Shown piece after piece: positions 1 through 10,611 of a stretch of 33,551 nucleotides of DNA. The stretch lies in the NCBI GenBank assembly GCA_900618425.1, contig UZAN01041596.1, positions 20,841 to 54,391 of the forward strand, given 5' to 3'. This DNA is from Echinostoma caproni. Lineage: Eukaryota > Platyhelminthes > Trematoda > Plagiorchiida > Echinostomatidae. The notes beneath the pieces are model-generated. The model did not search any database and was not told the origin of the DNA. It was given only the letters and a program-made list of their open reading frames with translations. The stretch's first letter is position 1. Each line of letters starts with the position of its first letter. Made by a program: the position numbers and the translations under genes.

Positions 1-395
1 GCTGTCTACGCAGCATTGCACGAATCTGGTGGGGTAGTCGGACAAACAATGCTGAGGTTGGGTGCAGAGTTTTGGGTATCCATGGTCAGCCACTGGAGCA
101 AGTGGTTGACCTCCATAGATTACGTTAGTTGGGACATGTGTTATGTATGTCACCAAATAGTTTGCCACGGTGAGCAACCTTCGCCGAGGCAGTGATGGGT
201 GCAATAAAGTCAAGAGTAGCCAATCTGAAACCTGGCACGAGGATATGAAAAGCCTAACCAGGAGTCTGGGTCAAGAGGTCTCGTTAGGCTTCCTGACTGC
301 TGACCTCGGGATGATCGTACCCGATGGTTAGAGACACTGAATGATATTGCTGGGTGTCTTAAACAGTGGCGTTATTGCATCTTCTCAATTTCTTT
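1..395 (+). mobile_element. RTE-clade LINE, 3' (C-terminal) fragment
   Basis: Reading frame 3 gives CLRSIARIWWGSRTNNAEVG, then DLHRLR*LGHVLCM and, after stops, EDMKSLTR. A second frame ends WLETLNDIAG followed by a QWR motif. This is the conserved C-terminal tail downstream of the reverse transcriptase in RTE-type elements (CLRxIAxxxW...NxEV, LRxLGHVxRM, terminal QWRSCC). Several in-frame stops and at least one frameshift make it a dead 3' fragment, and it is cut by the window start. The 106-residue open frame at 341-661 is out of this frame and probably chance. Confidence 0.75.
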
Positions 396-1240
396 GCAAT
401 CTTAGACCAATGAACTTCTCCATTTTCTGTTCGACTCTACCTTTAACTTTCCTGTCTTCTCTTGTTATTCATCCAAATGGGCAGCCAAAAGACATCAACC
501 AAAACCGGCGCACGAAAATGCATGGTTCATGTTTGTTCAAACTGATATTGAAACCGTCGGTGTGGATCTATCCAGTTGAGACTACTGCAGTATCATTACC
601 CTGGTTTGCTTTCCAGGTTTCTACTTTTTGCTTCCACTCCAAATGGGCAACAGAAAAATAGCAATCAAATCCATCACTTAAAAGTGCACGAATGATTGTT
701 GTATAAACGGGACTAGACGAACACACCGTGTCACCAGTAATGAGTTCGGTCTGCTGGTAGTTGCTCCATTCTTTTTAATGTGAACGTGCTTGTATTACGC
801 ATATTTGGGCATCGATATGTATAAATTCCACAGGTTTCTGTGTTAGGGCAGACAACGTTTCGATGAAGAATGTGATCTTTTTTTTGATCTACTGGCTGGG
901 CTCTCCGGGGATGTGAGGTTGCAATAAAGTTCCCGTTCTCTCTACACCCACGATCATCCAGCGAAGGATACTCTGACCACAGAGAGGGGGGGAGAGGAGT
1001 CACGCAACTACTCGGTCTACTACTAGAGCAGAATCATCTCTGTTGCAATTTGAAATTATAGCTCCTATATACAGTCCCGTTTTTAAACTTACCTGTTTCT
1101 CGTTATCACTTGTACAATACGGGATAGCGCGTGTGCAACAAGATATATTTATTCAAATCTTGTAATCAAAATTAATAGGAGCTCCAAATCTTCAGCATAC
1201 ACTCATCACAACGGGACCTATGTGACCGATTGTCCTGGTT
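396..1240. other. no feature recognised
   Basis: Low-complexity intergenic or upstream-intron sequence. Short open frames on both strands (for example 731-1003 on the minus strand) have no recognisable motifs and no splice context that I trust. No OCRL N-terminal exon was recognised here. Confidence 0.5.
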
Positions 1241-1244
1241 AGGG

Positions 1245-1432
1245 TTTTCAAACTAAAACCGGGTGCACACACCAACTTATTCCCCGGAGGATGGGTGTTC
1301 TAATCCTACCAACCCCGCCTGCCATTCACTCTTTATGTGTTGTCTGGTAGCCTCTTGATTAGCGACTTCCCCTTTCCTGGAAATTGTATCATTGTGTATT
1401 CAATAAAAGGAAGTAACAATGAAAAATGAAGT
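1245..1432 (+). repeat. tRNA-derived SINE, family 2, diverged copy
   Basis: From about 1280 this segment aligns through its whole body with 30920-31060: a B-box-like GGGTGTTCTAATCCTAC, then TTATGTGTTGTCTGGTAGCC, then CCTGGAAATTG and an A-rich end (TCAATAAAAGGAAG). The better preserved copy at 30893 has a tRNA-like head with a full acceptor stem, which identifies the family as tRNA-derived. This copy has a degenerate A box and is clearly old. Confidence 0.5.
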
Positions 1433-3227
1433 TGCTCATTACCAACCATAGTTGGTGTGGATCAATTAGCGTACATCTAACAAGACGTCTCATTTGGTAC
1501 GTATCGTTGAAATTCCCAGACCTACATAGGATAATGAATGAACAGTCCGCAGTTATCATTTTTTGAACACAGTAATTAGCTCGTTGAGGTCTTGTTCATT
1601 TCTGACCGTTGTGAGAAACCGCCAATCACATTCCTTTGCGCGATCTAACCATGCTGCTCACAAATGGGAGTAGGACTTCACAGCAACAGTACAAAAAGCA
1701 AAGAACCTTGAATCTACTAATGAGAGGTGGTTGTCCAAGACATCAGACTAGCGTTTTGAAGTCAGATAAAAATATGGTTGGCATCGAGTCCCAGATTTCT
1801 GTGACTACGACAGTGTTCGACTCTTGGGTGTCTAAGTTCGACCTACTCTGTCTAGAACGCAATTAGCAATTCTAAATTCCAGGCCGATTTTGTTGAGTTG
1901 CGTAAATAATTAAGTGGCTGTGCACTGCAGGCAGGTAATCAAGTCACAACTGTTTCTGACACTAGTGAATGGCACCAAGACCATTCATAGACTGAAAGCT
2001 CTCATGAATTCTTCTGTCTGATCCTATACTCTCTTTTCACCTACGGAAAAGCATGTCAGATCGATTGCCAAGATTGATTTTATGCTGTGTCCTTTGCGAA
2101 CTCGTTGTTAATCGGATTTCGTGACTATGCGAGCGAATTTTCCACAAATAAATGTTCTCAATACGCACAGTTTGCATTACCAGCTTTCGTTGCATTCCTC
2201 GGATTCAGCTTTTCAGGTAGGTCAACGTTCAATATGCATAACAGAGCGTTATGTTGTTGTTTTGTGCTGAATGCACATACAATGCAATTTCAAACTCTAT
2301 GAATAATCTCGGAAAATATTCATTGGAAAATTTGTTGCAATCACGCCTGTTTCTCTCGTTCTCTTTGGTTTCCCTAATTCTCCTATTTGGATGAAGATGC
2401 TCGCATCGTCTCAGAGCTGTTCGGATTTATCTGTCCATGGCATGACTCTGAGACGCAAAAGTAAAAAGTGAGTGACAGTTTCTAATCGATGTTTTACTTT
2501 TACCCCCACTCGTAGTTTCGTTTATTGTTTGNTGAGATACGCTTTTTGCGGAAGTTTAAATGGTTCTTTTATTTTGAAGAAAACCTTTTCGTTTTCACTT
2601 TGGTGGATGCTGTTTATACACCATTTTACTCCATCCAAATTTCTTGTGTTGTTTCCTGAACAAAGTGAGGAAATTATACCATTTTAAGATAGATTTGAGA
2701 AACTATAATTTTCATTTGGGAAACCGTCATTTGGAATTGAGAAAGAAACGCTGTGGCTTCCGTTTAGCGCACCCCATTGGTCAATTGATCATACATTTTT
2801 TCTACCCCCGGATTGACCACCTGTCTCCCCACACTCTTTCTGTGTTGAAATGAGGCCGACCTCAATCGTGCATCTTGTCGAGCTCTGTGACGGACGTCGA
2901 ATCGGTTGGTCGGTGAAGCTCTGCTGTTCGCGTGGACCAACCAAGCTGGACGCCACTCGATATGCCCACTACAGCTAAAGTACATTTATTCGTAGTTGCC
3001 CTAGCATTGATGATAGCTCAATAATCAAAGCTGACCACACTAACTACGACCAGGGACGAGTTTTGTGCTTACGGTGCAATCCGAGCGATGTACGAGAATC
3101 ATGGGCCTATTTGAATGAAAATGTTTATTCAGTGACAGAGGTTGGAGTTCTGGTGAGCATGGGTGAATAGGCTAACTGTCATCAATGGCCTAGCAACCAA
3201 AACCAGTTACACCTTAAGTGTAGCTCA
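1433..3227. other. no feature recognised
   Basis: AT-rich non-coding sequence with one ambiguous base at 2532. Short open frames (1636-1866, 2087-2302, 2472-2687) show no conserved motif. A donor-like CAG|GTAGGT at about 2216 follows a short open stretch, but no protein family is recognisable, so no exon is called. Confidence 0.45.
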
Positions 3228-3385
3228 GCCACAGAACTGAACGAAACAGAACGCAATCGATCAGTTTGGTAAAAAAGGTTACTCGTTTTCCGAATACGTA
3301 TTGTTGCGTAAGACACATCGACAAACGACATTAACATACAGTGGACATTCTTTTCATTAGGTTGCGGATAGCAAGCAGACTGAGC
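3228..3385 (+). repeat. dispersed unclassified repeat, copy 1 of 3
   Basis: The segment starts with ACTGAACGAAACAGAACGCA, shared with 22 of 23 bases at 3868. It then holds an AAAAGGTTACTCG stretch, ACATACAGTGGACATTCT and TTGCGGATAGCAAGCAGACT. The later blocks recur in the same order and strand at 25290-25420 (TACAGTGGGCAG..., then CTCGCAACTAATAAGCACACTG). No coding motif or tRNA head is visible. Old, diverged interspersed repeat. Confidence 0.42.
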
Positions 3386-3861
3386 GTAAAATTAATGACT
3401 ACTACTCTAATTATAAACTTTAATCTTCCGGCAGAATTGAGATAAGTCGACGGAAATGAACATCAGCATCTTTTATATTGGATTTGTTGATTAGGTCAGT
3501 TACAGTCAGTCAGGTAGACTAGCTGATGTACGGTGTAATGTCAGAATCATTTCAATACCAGATGAAGAAAAGGGAAAGTCTTGGTTTAATAGTCCATGGT
3601 TCGTACCATTCAAGACTTCTGAGATACATCTGCTGAATTGGATGCAGAACTTTCTCACTGACTAATGTCAGTTCACGTGTCCCAATGACATTAGGTGCTT
3701 CACTGTCACATTGTTTTCACACTTAAGAATGCCGGTGGTGAGTTGGCTGCTAATGCATACGACAGCATCATTTTCATCAACCCCTTTCAACCAGCAATAA
3801 GTTGCATTACTACATGGTTTTAAAATGGTATTGCTCATCAAACTGCTCATTCTTCGCTAAA

Positions 3862-3960
3862 CCCGTAGAGCTGAACGAAACAGAACGTAATCCATTCGTT
3901 TGATGATATTTTCAACGTGAAAAGCGGATACTCATTGTCAGAAAAGTTAGATGAATCACA
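3862..3960 (+). repeat. dispersed unclassified repeat, copy 2 of 3 (truncated)
   Basis: The same family as 3228-3385: GCTGAACGAAACAGAACGTA, then TGATATTTTCAACG and AAAAGCGGATACTCATTGTC. The last block matches the copy at about 25300 (TTAAAAGCGGATTATCAATA). It is shortened at its 3' end. The interval 3386-3861 between the first two copies holds nothing else I recognise. Confidence 0.4.
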
Positions 3961-4402
3961 TGTAGATTTCGTTTTGCACTTCCGCAATACGATCAGGCCT
4001 CTTGTGTAAGCCTTAGATGTTTGTGCTCAAGAGGCTTCCGGTACTGTACCCTGACAGTTTCCGTATAATTACTAGAAAACGAGCATATGACAATCCTCAG
4101 GTGACTCAATAATCGCACACGGTTGAAGTTAATTCTTTTCGTCCTACCTACGTGTAATTCGCCTCATCAAGTGATGGGGATTCAAAATGGCAAACCCCCA
4201 ATATGCGCATCCAAACAGTTGGTCAGATGTCACCCTCCCGTGGCCATGTGTCTCAAGGGTCCTCACCTAACATTTCAGTCAAATATTCAAACTCACCAAC
4301 TGATTATCACCGCTTATGCGATCAATGTTTGAGCACCCACACCCTCCTACCCCTTGAGCCTCATTTTACCCGTATGAAAACCCTGATTTGACTGTCTCCC
4401 CG
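3961..4402. other. no feature recognised
   Basis: Intronic or intergenic sequence. Two short overlapping open frames near 4123-4391 carry no recognisable motif and are treated as chance. Confidence 0.4.
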
Positions 4403-4436
4403 TATTATTTCCTGAGTTATAACTCAGGAAATAATA
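4403..4436. repeat. perfect 34-bp palindrome
   Basis: Each 17-nt half (TATTATTTCCTGAGTTA and its exact reverse complement) meets without a spacer, so the sequence equals its own reverse complement over 34 bases. It lies 14 bp before the 21-bp tandem array. A zero-loop palindrome of this length is not expected by chance in 33 kb and could mark a double-strand-break repair event, a cruciform site or the tip of an inverted duplication. Confidence 0.95.
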
Positions 4437-4450
4437 AAATTGCAGTTCAA

Positions 4451-4596
4451 GTTGCCCGAATCCCTATTCAAGATGTCTGGGTATCATTTCAAAATGTCTG
4501 ACCATCAATGCAAGATGTGTGACCATCACTTAAAGGTGTCTGCGCACCATTTCTCACTGTCTAGTTGACCTCAGCGGTGTCTGGATGACCACCATG
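4451..4596 (+). repeat. degenerate 21-bp tandem array, array 1
   Basis: Units start at 4451, 4472, 4493, 4514, 4535 and 4556, with a partial seventh unit from 4577. They follow a core like AATGTCTGACCATCAATGCAA and GATGTGTGACCATCACTTAAA. The first and the last two units are the most decayed. The reverse complement of the consensus matches array 2 at 14231-14314 at about 19 of 21 positions. The 21-nt period would keep a 7-residue frame if translated, but the units contain stops. Confidence 0.8.
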
Positions 4597-4986
4597 TAGT
4601 ACAGATTTCTCTACCTCCCGTTGAAGCGCTGGGGACGATTGTGAGACGTGCCTCGGTCACACGCCTCGATTCCCATGCCGTACATATTAGTTGTTTTTCT
4701 TGCAAGTACCCGTACGCGTCTGTGTGTGTGTTTGTCCCCCTCCGCTGATACCTGGTGAATCATGCGCGATCAACGCTTGAACCACTGCTTGCCTCTGTAG
4801 CATGATGCTGCAATGGAATTCGTAAACCGCGCTTCAAGTGGCTGCACTTGGGACAACAATCGATCGTGCTCGATCGATGTATGCATCAGTGTTGACTAGA
4901 TTCACATCCAGTTTGTTCCAGACTTTCCGGTTGTATGCCGTCTCTGTGACACAGAACAAGCACTTCCAAGTATTGAACAATTCAAA

Positions 4987-5923
4987 ATACCATTTTGATC
5001 ATATATCCAGAACAGAATGAGATATCTGTATCAAATGAACTACAATAAAAATGACTCAAAGGGGGGCTGTCGAAACATGCCACAAATTCCATAACATTTC
5101 AAAGATGAGTTCGTCGTGTATATAGCAAATGAGGCGTGAACTGATAAGCTAGAAAGCATTGGACACCTGCTTTGACCTGAATGGGTCTCATCAGCAGTGC
5201 AAATCCGTCGACCCAACTGGGTAACGAACCCGGAACCTAATGGGCAGAACGCAAGCATGCTGCCCGCTCGGTCATCGACCAGCGGATCAGACCGTTTTCC
5301 ATTTGCACGATATAGCACAAGCTATCTTAGCGACCTTGTTGCGGGCAACAGACCCTGCTCAACTCAGCACTAGCCTCCGGGCTATTACTCGAATGGAAAC
5401 ATTCACAACCTGACTACTTATTTCATAACACCTACGGAATTTTATAAGAAAATACAAGTTCAAAAATTGGAATGTTTTCGAAATGCACATTTCCGAGTAT
5501 GGGCTCTGAATTCGATAATCTTTATCGCTGAAATCATATAGTCTTACTTAAACATCACCGCAACACAAAGTAAACCGGGTGAATTAAAGCTAACGAATGA
5601 CATTCCTAAGTAGTAAGTGCAAACTGGCTTCGAACAACCGTATTGCCATTGTCCCATTTCTCGGTTCAGGTTTACGATGGGAAACCAACGTGGTCGTTCT
5701 TTAAGTAGTGATTACTAAAGCCACCACTAATCAGAAACTGTAAGTGTTCGGTAAGTCAGTAAGTATTAGGGGACCAGAACACCTTTCGGTTATCATAGCT
5801 GAACCACAACGCAGTATTTCATGGTTCTTACAGTCAATCTAGGGGTAACGAGCGAGGCACAGTATTCCAGTTGATTTGATACACATATCTCATTCTGTTC
5901 TGGATATATGGTCAAAATGGTAT
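4987..5923. mobile_element. inverted-repeat-bounded unit, possible non-autonomous DNA transposon
   Basis: About 61 bp at 4987-5047 and 5863-5923 are inverted copies with roughly six mismatches (arms start ATACCATTTTG). Reading inward the arms share ATATATCCAGAACAGAATGA. A TA dinucleotide flanks the CCATTTTG start on each side, as a mariner- or pogo-type target site would, although TA is a weak signal. The right arm abuts and appears to interrupt the minus-strand RTE copy, just after its VDKF motif. No transposase is visible inside; a SINE occupies 5040-5330. An inverted duplication without transposition is the alternative. Confidence 0.45.
5040..5330 (-). repeat. tRNA-derived SINE, family 1, copy 1
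   Basis: On the minus strand, an A-box-like TGACCGAGCGGGCAGC (about 5263-5278) is followed some 35 nt later by a B box, CCGGGTTCGTTACCC (about 5218-5232). This is the internal RNA polymerase III promoter layout. The body then matches the copy at 31783-32000: GGGTCGACGG, TGCACTGCTGATGAGACCC, GGTGTCCAATGCTTTC. The tail lies near 5040-5100. The 92-residue minus-strand open frame here is a by-product of the SINE. Confidence 0.6.
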
Positions 5924-5929
5924 AGAACT

Positions 5930-7910
5930 TATCCACTTGCTCTATTACTTCCCCAGTTAGAGTGAGGCTGGGTGCTGGCCCAATTCAGTCTTGTAGTAAA
6001 ATATTATACGCATACCGAACATGGCTACGCTTGCATTCAAGCTGTCCAGAAAAGCTTGCAACATATCTTGATCTTCAAATAGCAGTGCATTATCGACTGC
6101 ATACTCTAGATCAGACAGTCTGTCATCTGGGAGAAAATCGATACCGTTCTCCGCACACTAGGTTGAGGTTGTCTCAAGAACTACATCGATAATAAAGTTA
6201 AATAGAAAAGGCGAGAGAGAGAGAGGAGAACCCTGACAAGCATCACTTTCTGTTGTGAACTCGGTTTAGAAAGTACCGTAAGCTCGTACTGGGCTTTTAC
6301 TGTTACCTTAAATAGGTCGCCAAATTGGGAAAGACTTCTCGGGAACACCTTTAGGCGAGAGGCAGCGCCAGAGTTCAGAGCGGCCAACTGATTCGGAAGC
6401 CGCTTTCCGATCGAGGAAGTTATATATGGTTTGTCCACTGAGAGAATGTCGATGCTTCGGGATTTAGCGCTACGTCTTCACGTAGCGAAGATGTGGTCGA
6501 TACAACCTCGACGCAGTGTGACGTTAGCAAGAAGTTTGAAGGCACTGTTGATTTAACTAATTTCTTTGTGGTTTTCACAAGAGGATCTGTCACCTTTCCT
6601 GTAAATCGGTTACATGACCGATTCACACCATTCTGTTCGAAGCTTTTCCCTTCCCCATATTGAGCCTAGGAGTTTCGTCAACTCCATGACTGAGCGTCCA
6701 TACTCAAGCGCCACTCCACGTCTATCGGGGACCTGATGCTTTTTAATTTCGCGGGAAACCTCCATTTCAAATGGAGAACTGGCATCAACTGGGAGTATTT
6801 GCCCAGTCGAGATGGAGGGTGATAGTTCAGATGTCGATGGGGGCCAGTTGAACTGAGACTCGAATTGTTCAGCCCATCACTCGAGTTGGTGTTGCGGATG
6901 ATGAATCAGTGTTCTATCGTATTCTTATTACTTCACTTACACCTATTTTTCTAGGATTTGTATTCCTAATTAAAGGGAAGAGATTGCGACTATTAACAGT
7001 AGCCGCAGCTTTCTCCACTCCTTTCCCCTTCCATACTCACCATTTCTCGCGGTCATTCCTCTGACTCCTAATAAGCTGGCGCTTAATTTATTTGCGCGCT
7101 TTCTCATATGTGGTTTCAGCAGGAATAGTTCTGCGGGCGTCTATGAGGGCAGCGGAGTTCGGCGAGATCTATTATTTGTATTGGAAATGATGTGGAATGT
7201 TTGTAGCTCGGGGTGCGGATGTTGGTGTTAGTCAGTTCACCCAGTTGGATATGTTGTTCGCAGACGGCCCGTAACCAGTCTAGGCAACACCATCAGTACG
7301 TTAAGTTCGTCTTCCTTCAATCTTGGTTGTTTGTTCCTCGAAGTTGCACTGATGATGTGGCCTAGCTTGGCTACGAAACGTTAGCGAACAACACTTCCAG
7401 CTCTGGGGACTTACCAATATCCATCATTTGTTTTGTGCCGGTGCCACATTCGGCTTTTGTTCTTATCGGTATTTGCACAGCTTCCTTGACTTTCTACCAG
7501 TATTCATTGAGTCCTTCGGTTGGTGTTTGAATTGGTAGGCAATCGGAGAGCTCCGCTTCGAAGGCCGATTTGCAACTTGCTGACGTTGTTTTGTGGGTAT
7601 CCGTTGTCGGTGGCAGTCTTGACTCGAGCCCCTCCACCCATAACTGATGGCGATGTGGTCGATTTGGGTCCAACGCTGTGAAGATGTGGCTGGTTACCAT
7701 GTAAGATGGTGTCGTTGATTTTGCGCGATGTTTTGGCTTGCCAGCATTAGTCCGTAGTCAGAGCAGAGTTGAAGTAGGCCATCTCCGCTGTCCGTCCGGT
7801 TGGCTAGAATCACATGTGGTCCGCCACTTGAGCATTGAGGTTTCCAGCGATTGCTATGACATTGATCGAGGACTTTGGAGCAATTGAGAAAGATCCCTGT
7901 ATTATTCATT
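5930..7910 (-). mobile_element. RTE-clade LINE pseudogene, endonuclease to reverse transcriptase
   Basis: Read on the minus strand, 7910 to 7440 encodes the late part of the apurinic endonuclease: VIAIAGNLNAQV, then WTQIDHIAISYGWRGS. After an unrelated stretch (about 7200-7440) the linker resumes: LIDARRTIPAETTYEKAR, NDREKW and WAEQFESQFNWPP. The reverse transcriptase follows at 6160-6440 (LWRCLSPKGVPEK, then QGSPLSLSFLFNFIID). Near 6090 LEYAVDNALL replaces the active-site YADD, so the second Asp-pair residue is lost. The fragment ends at VDKF around 5933, where the inverted-repeat unit begins. Many stops and frameshifts make it an old, dead copy. Short open frames in the region belong to it or are shadows. 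Confidence 0.8.
7326..7420 (+). ncRNA. hairpin / hammerhead-like motif, copy 1
   Basis: CTGATGA (7349-7355) is followed, after one T, by a 6-bp stem GTGGCC/GGCTAC with a 6-nt loop (7357-7374), then GAAAC. This is the order of hammerhead catalytic core boxes. GTTGTTTG (7326-7333) can pair with CGAACAAC (7385-7392) to enclose the motif. The copy at 25020-25085 keeps the stem with different bases, which is covariation. The extra base after CTGATGA and the lack of a clear cleavage triplet argue that this copy is not active. Hammerhead motifs are known from Penelope-like elements and flatworm satellites; which element this belongs to is not shown. Confidence 0.4.
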
Positions 7911-9509
7911 CTTGACTGGGTTAACCAATCGCGAAAATATCAGTGTCGCCAGTGTGTGGTCTCCTCTCTCAGCTGCAATAATACGCAGAGAGCGCACATG
8001 CGTAGGTTAGAATTCCGTCGAGCCTATCGCCATTTTCATTATCGCATCAAGTTAACAGCATTGAGGGACTTCTTCGAACATGTTTTTTTCATAAATACTG
8101 TCCTCAATAAGTTATCCAGATTATGTAAATATAATTTCACATTTTCATTCCTATACCTCCATTAGCTTTTTTTCTAAAATGTATCTGCTTTGATCAGTAT
8201 GAGTCTGCCCGATTGTTGCTCTGCTGTTCTATTTCGGACGATATCTGGCGACATTTGCCGGTCTTCATGATGCCTTAATGATCTTCCTGAATGTATGAAT
8301 GTTGTTCATCCGACTGAAATATGCTTTCATAAATTTATATGTCAACCTACTCAGTCCATCTTAAGTCATCTCTGTTATTGAATTCACGTTAGTTCCACCG
8401 ATCCTCTTACCAATCACAATTTTTCTCCATAAATTTTGTTTTGATCTGACCACTCTGAGGCAATCCACTGCCCAAGCACAAGAGAACAAGATCACTCCAG
8501 ATGTGTTTTACCTTATAAGTGGACTATAGTAACCCGTTCTATCTTTCATCTTTGTACTTTCTCCGGTTGTCATGGTCACNCAGTTAGCGTTCATGATTTT
8601 TATCCACTCTCGCTCCTGTATTATCCCTTTTTATTGACAAATATTCGGTTATATCATCTGGTTTCTTCATTCAACGAAGCAGTCTTATATATCGCCGGTT
8701 CACATGACTGACCTTCAATATCCTCATTTTAAAGTTAGCCCCTGTGTGGAAAATTTGAACAATAACAAACAGTTTACTCTGTTCGACTTTCCATTAAAAA
8801 TGCGCAAACGTTTGGGAGTTTTCTCATTCGGCGAGTATCTGTCCCGTATGAGTATTAATTCTATTGTTATACATGAAAACCTTTTTGTTGTGTTTTGATG
8901 ATCGATTTGGAGACTGAAAACTAGATGCGCACTGTTTGATGTTCATGCAGTTCACCTATCTTTATTTTCTGGTTTTTGGTTGCTTGTGTACTCTATGCTG
9001 GTCGTCGAATCCGCACAAACCACTGTCTCTATCCCGAAAAGGCTTACATGGACAACCCCCTGATCCCACCCACCAGGGTTTCAGCTTTACCCTCATAGAT
9101 ATGCAGCTTTTGGCGTATCCCGGCAGGGGCCTGAGCATTTAGCTCTTCTCTCTTTTGGTCTAATGTTTTCGTGATTTAATCATTGTGCCTGTTGTTGTTG
9201 TTGTTCTTACAAACTAACTAACCGTAGACGCTTTGACCAGACATCGCTAACCTTGCAATTTTACCTCCGTATATTAACACTTAGGCTTATTTTCTATATA
9301 CTGTTGAATTTCGTGGTGCTTTCCTTGGGACCCATGGCTGATAAACTCATGTTGATTAGACCCTTTCCCTAAATTGAACATATAATTCCATCAGTGTAGT
9401 TCACATTGATTCACCTGATGCTCTGCTGGTGGGAAGCAGGTCATCCGATTTGCCTCATGCAGCCATTTGTGTTATGATTGTTTGTTTATTCAACCGGTTC
9501 CTCGCTAAG
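7911..9509. other. no gene recognised; presumed upstream intron
   Basis: AT-rich sequence with an ambiguous base at 8580 and a short (TTG) microsatellite at 9191-9205. Open frames at 7875-8165, 8704-8898 and 8936-9142 lack motifs. It leads into the acceptor of the first recognised OCRL exon. Exons coding for the PH domain were looked for and not seen. Confidence 0.45.
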
Positions 9510-9775
9510 AGCTACTTGTGCATTTTTCGCCCCAACCGGTCCGTTGTGCGATACAGCTTCCTCGAGGATCATCTATATCGTGCTCGGCTGTCCCAATCTG
9601 AATGGTTAATACGTCAGGAATTGCTGAAACGTGCAGACGAGTATTGTACGTTTGAGAACGTGCGTATTTTTGTCGGTACATGGAATGTCAATGGTCGTAG
9701 TGATCCTGCACTGACTTTGGACAGTTGGCTGTTACCACCCAATGATCAGCCACCGGCGGATATTTATGTTTTTGG
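9510..9775 (+). CDS. OCRL: OCRL-like exon 1 of window: linker and start of 5-phosphatase domain
   Basis: The open frame reads into a helical, charged stretch (LSQSEWLIRQELLKRADEY) followed by VRIFVGTWNVNG, the first signature of inositol 5-phosphatases, whose Asn helps bind the catalytic Mg2+. It ends DIYVFG just before a consensus donor (GTGAGT, GT at 9776). The split glycine codon (gg|a) is completed by the next exon, giving FGFQELD exactly as in OCRL. The 3' border is firm. The 5' border is a choice: a pyrimidine-rich tract followed by AG at 9508-9509 gives phase 0, but other AGs nearby (for example after 9440) are possible. Residues before about 9540 are therefore uncertain. Earlier exons are needed for a complete protein. 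Confidence 0.9.
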
Positions 9776-10611
9776 GTGAGTGCTGATCAACAGACAATCA
9801 TTAATTCAATACTCTATGTTGATTCTCTCGTGGAATAATTTCTTCGAACAATAAAATCTACTTCGTCGTGTTGCAAATATATTGATGATGATATTTAGCA
9901 TCTGGATTAGTATATCAAAACCGATGCATCATTATTTTCGAGACACCAAAGGAGCTAGATTCGATAAGGTCCAAGTCCTAATACCAGCTTTTTCACTGCT
10001 AGTGTCAAGCGGTTGATCAATCTTTAGTAGCGATCACAAATTTTTAGGTACTTACTGCATCCGCAGTAGTTAAAAACCGAGACATCGACATCGAGACATC
10101 TAACTACTCTATCACCTCGGAGATACTGACCCACCGATATATACTTAATGTCTTCTCCGATCACCCAAAAACTTCGTTTGCTCATCTATTTTGTCAAGTT
10201 TTACACCGTTGTCTGAGCTTCTTTTTGTGGTCCGAATCGTCACTTGATTGATGAATGAAGTGGGTTGGCAACAGATGAGAACCGATATCCGAACAGAAAC
10301 GTTCGATGCAGCTAATCATTTGGATTCAGATTGCAGTACACTGTGCCTTTAATGCTTCGTAGACTCGTTGGATTTAGTCATAAAAACAAGTCGATGGAAA
10401 CAGACAGGTTGGAAGGCTGGTATTTCGCAATTCTACAGCGTTTTATCTGAACACCTACCGGTGCTGTTTTATCGAGTAAGGTCAGCTCACTAGTCCGCAC
10501 TTGACAGTCTCGAATGTTATTTTTATTTATCCTGCTCATAATTGCTGATTACGGGTGTTGACGAAGTGTGCTGAAAGGCGACATGTCGATCAAGTCGGCT
10601 CAAACATGTTT
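9776..10611 (+). other. intron 1, first part; nothing else recognised
   Basis: Begins with the donor GTGAGT. A small stem (AGTAGTTA at 10065-10072 with TAACTACT at 10101-10108) encloses a doubled CGAGACATC. No coding signal or repeat match was found. Confidence 0.5.

Noticed and set aside
250..291. Hairpin AAGCCTAAC / GTTAGGCTT
   Set aside because: Nine-base stem with a 24-nt loop inside an RTE remnant; expected by chance at this scale and part of coding sequence.
341..661. 106-residue open frame on the + strand
   Set aside because: It starts inside the RTE C-terminal remnant in a different frame and continues into non-coding sequence; no motif.
4451..4596. CRISPR-like array
   Set aside because: Units are contiguous 21-mers with no unique spacers, in eukaryotic DNA; it is an ordinary decayed tandem repeat.
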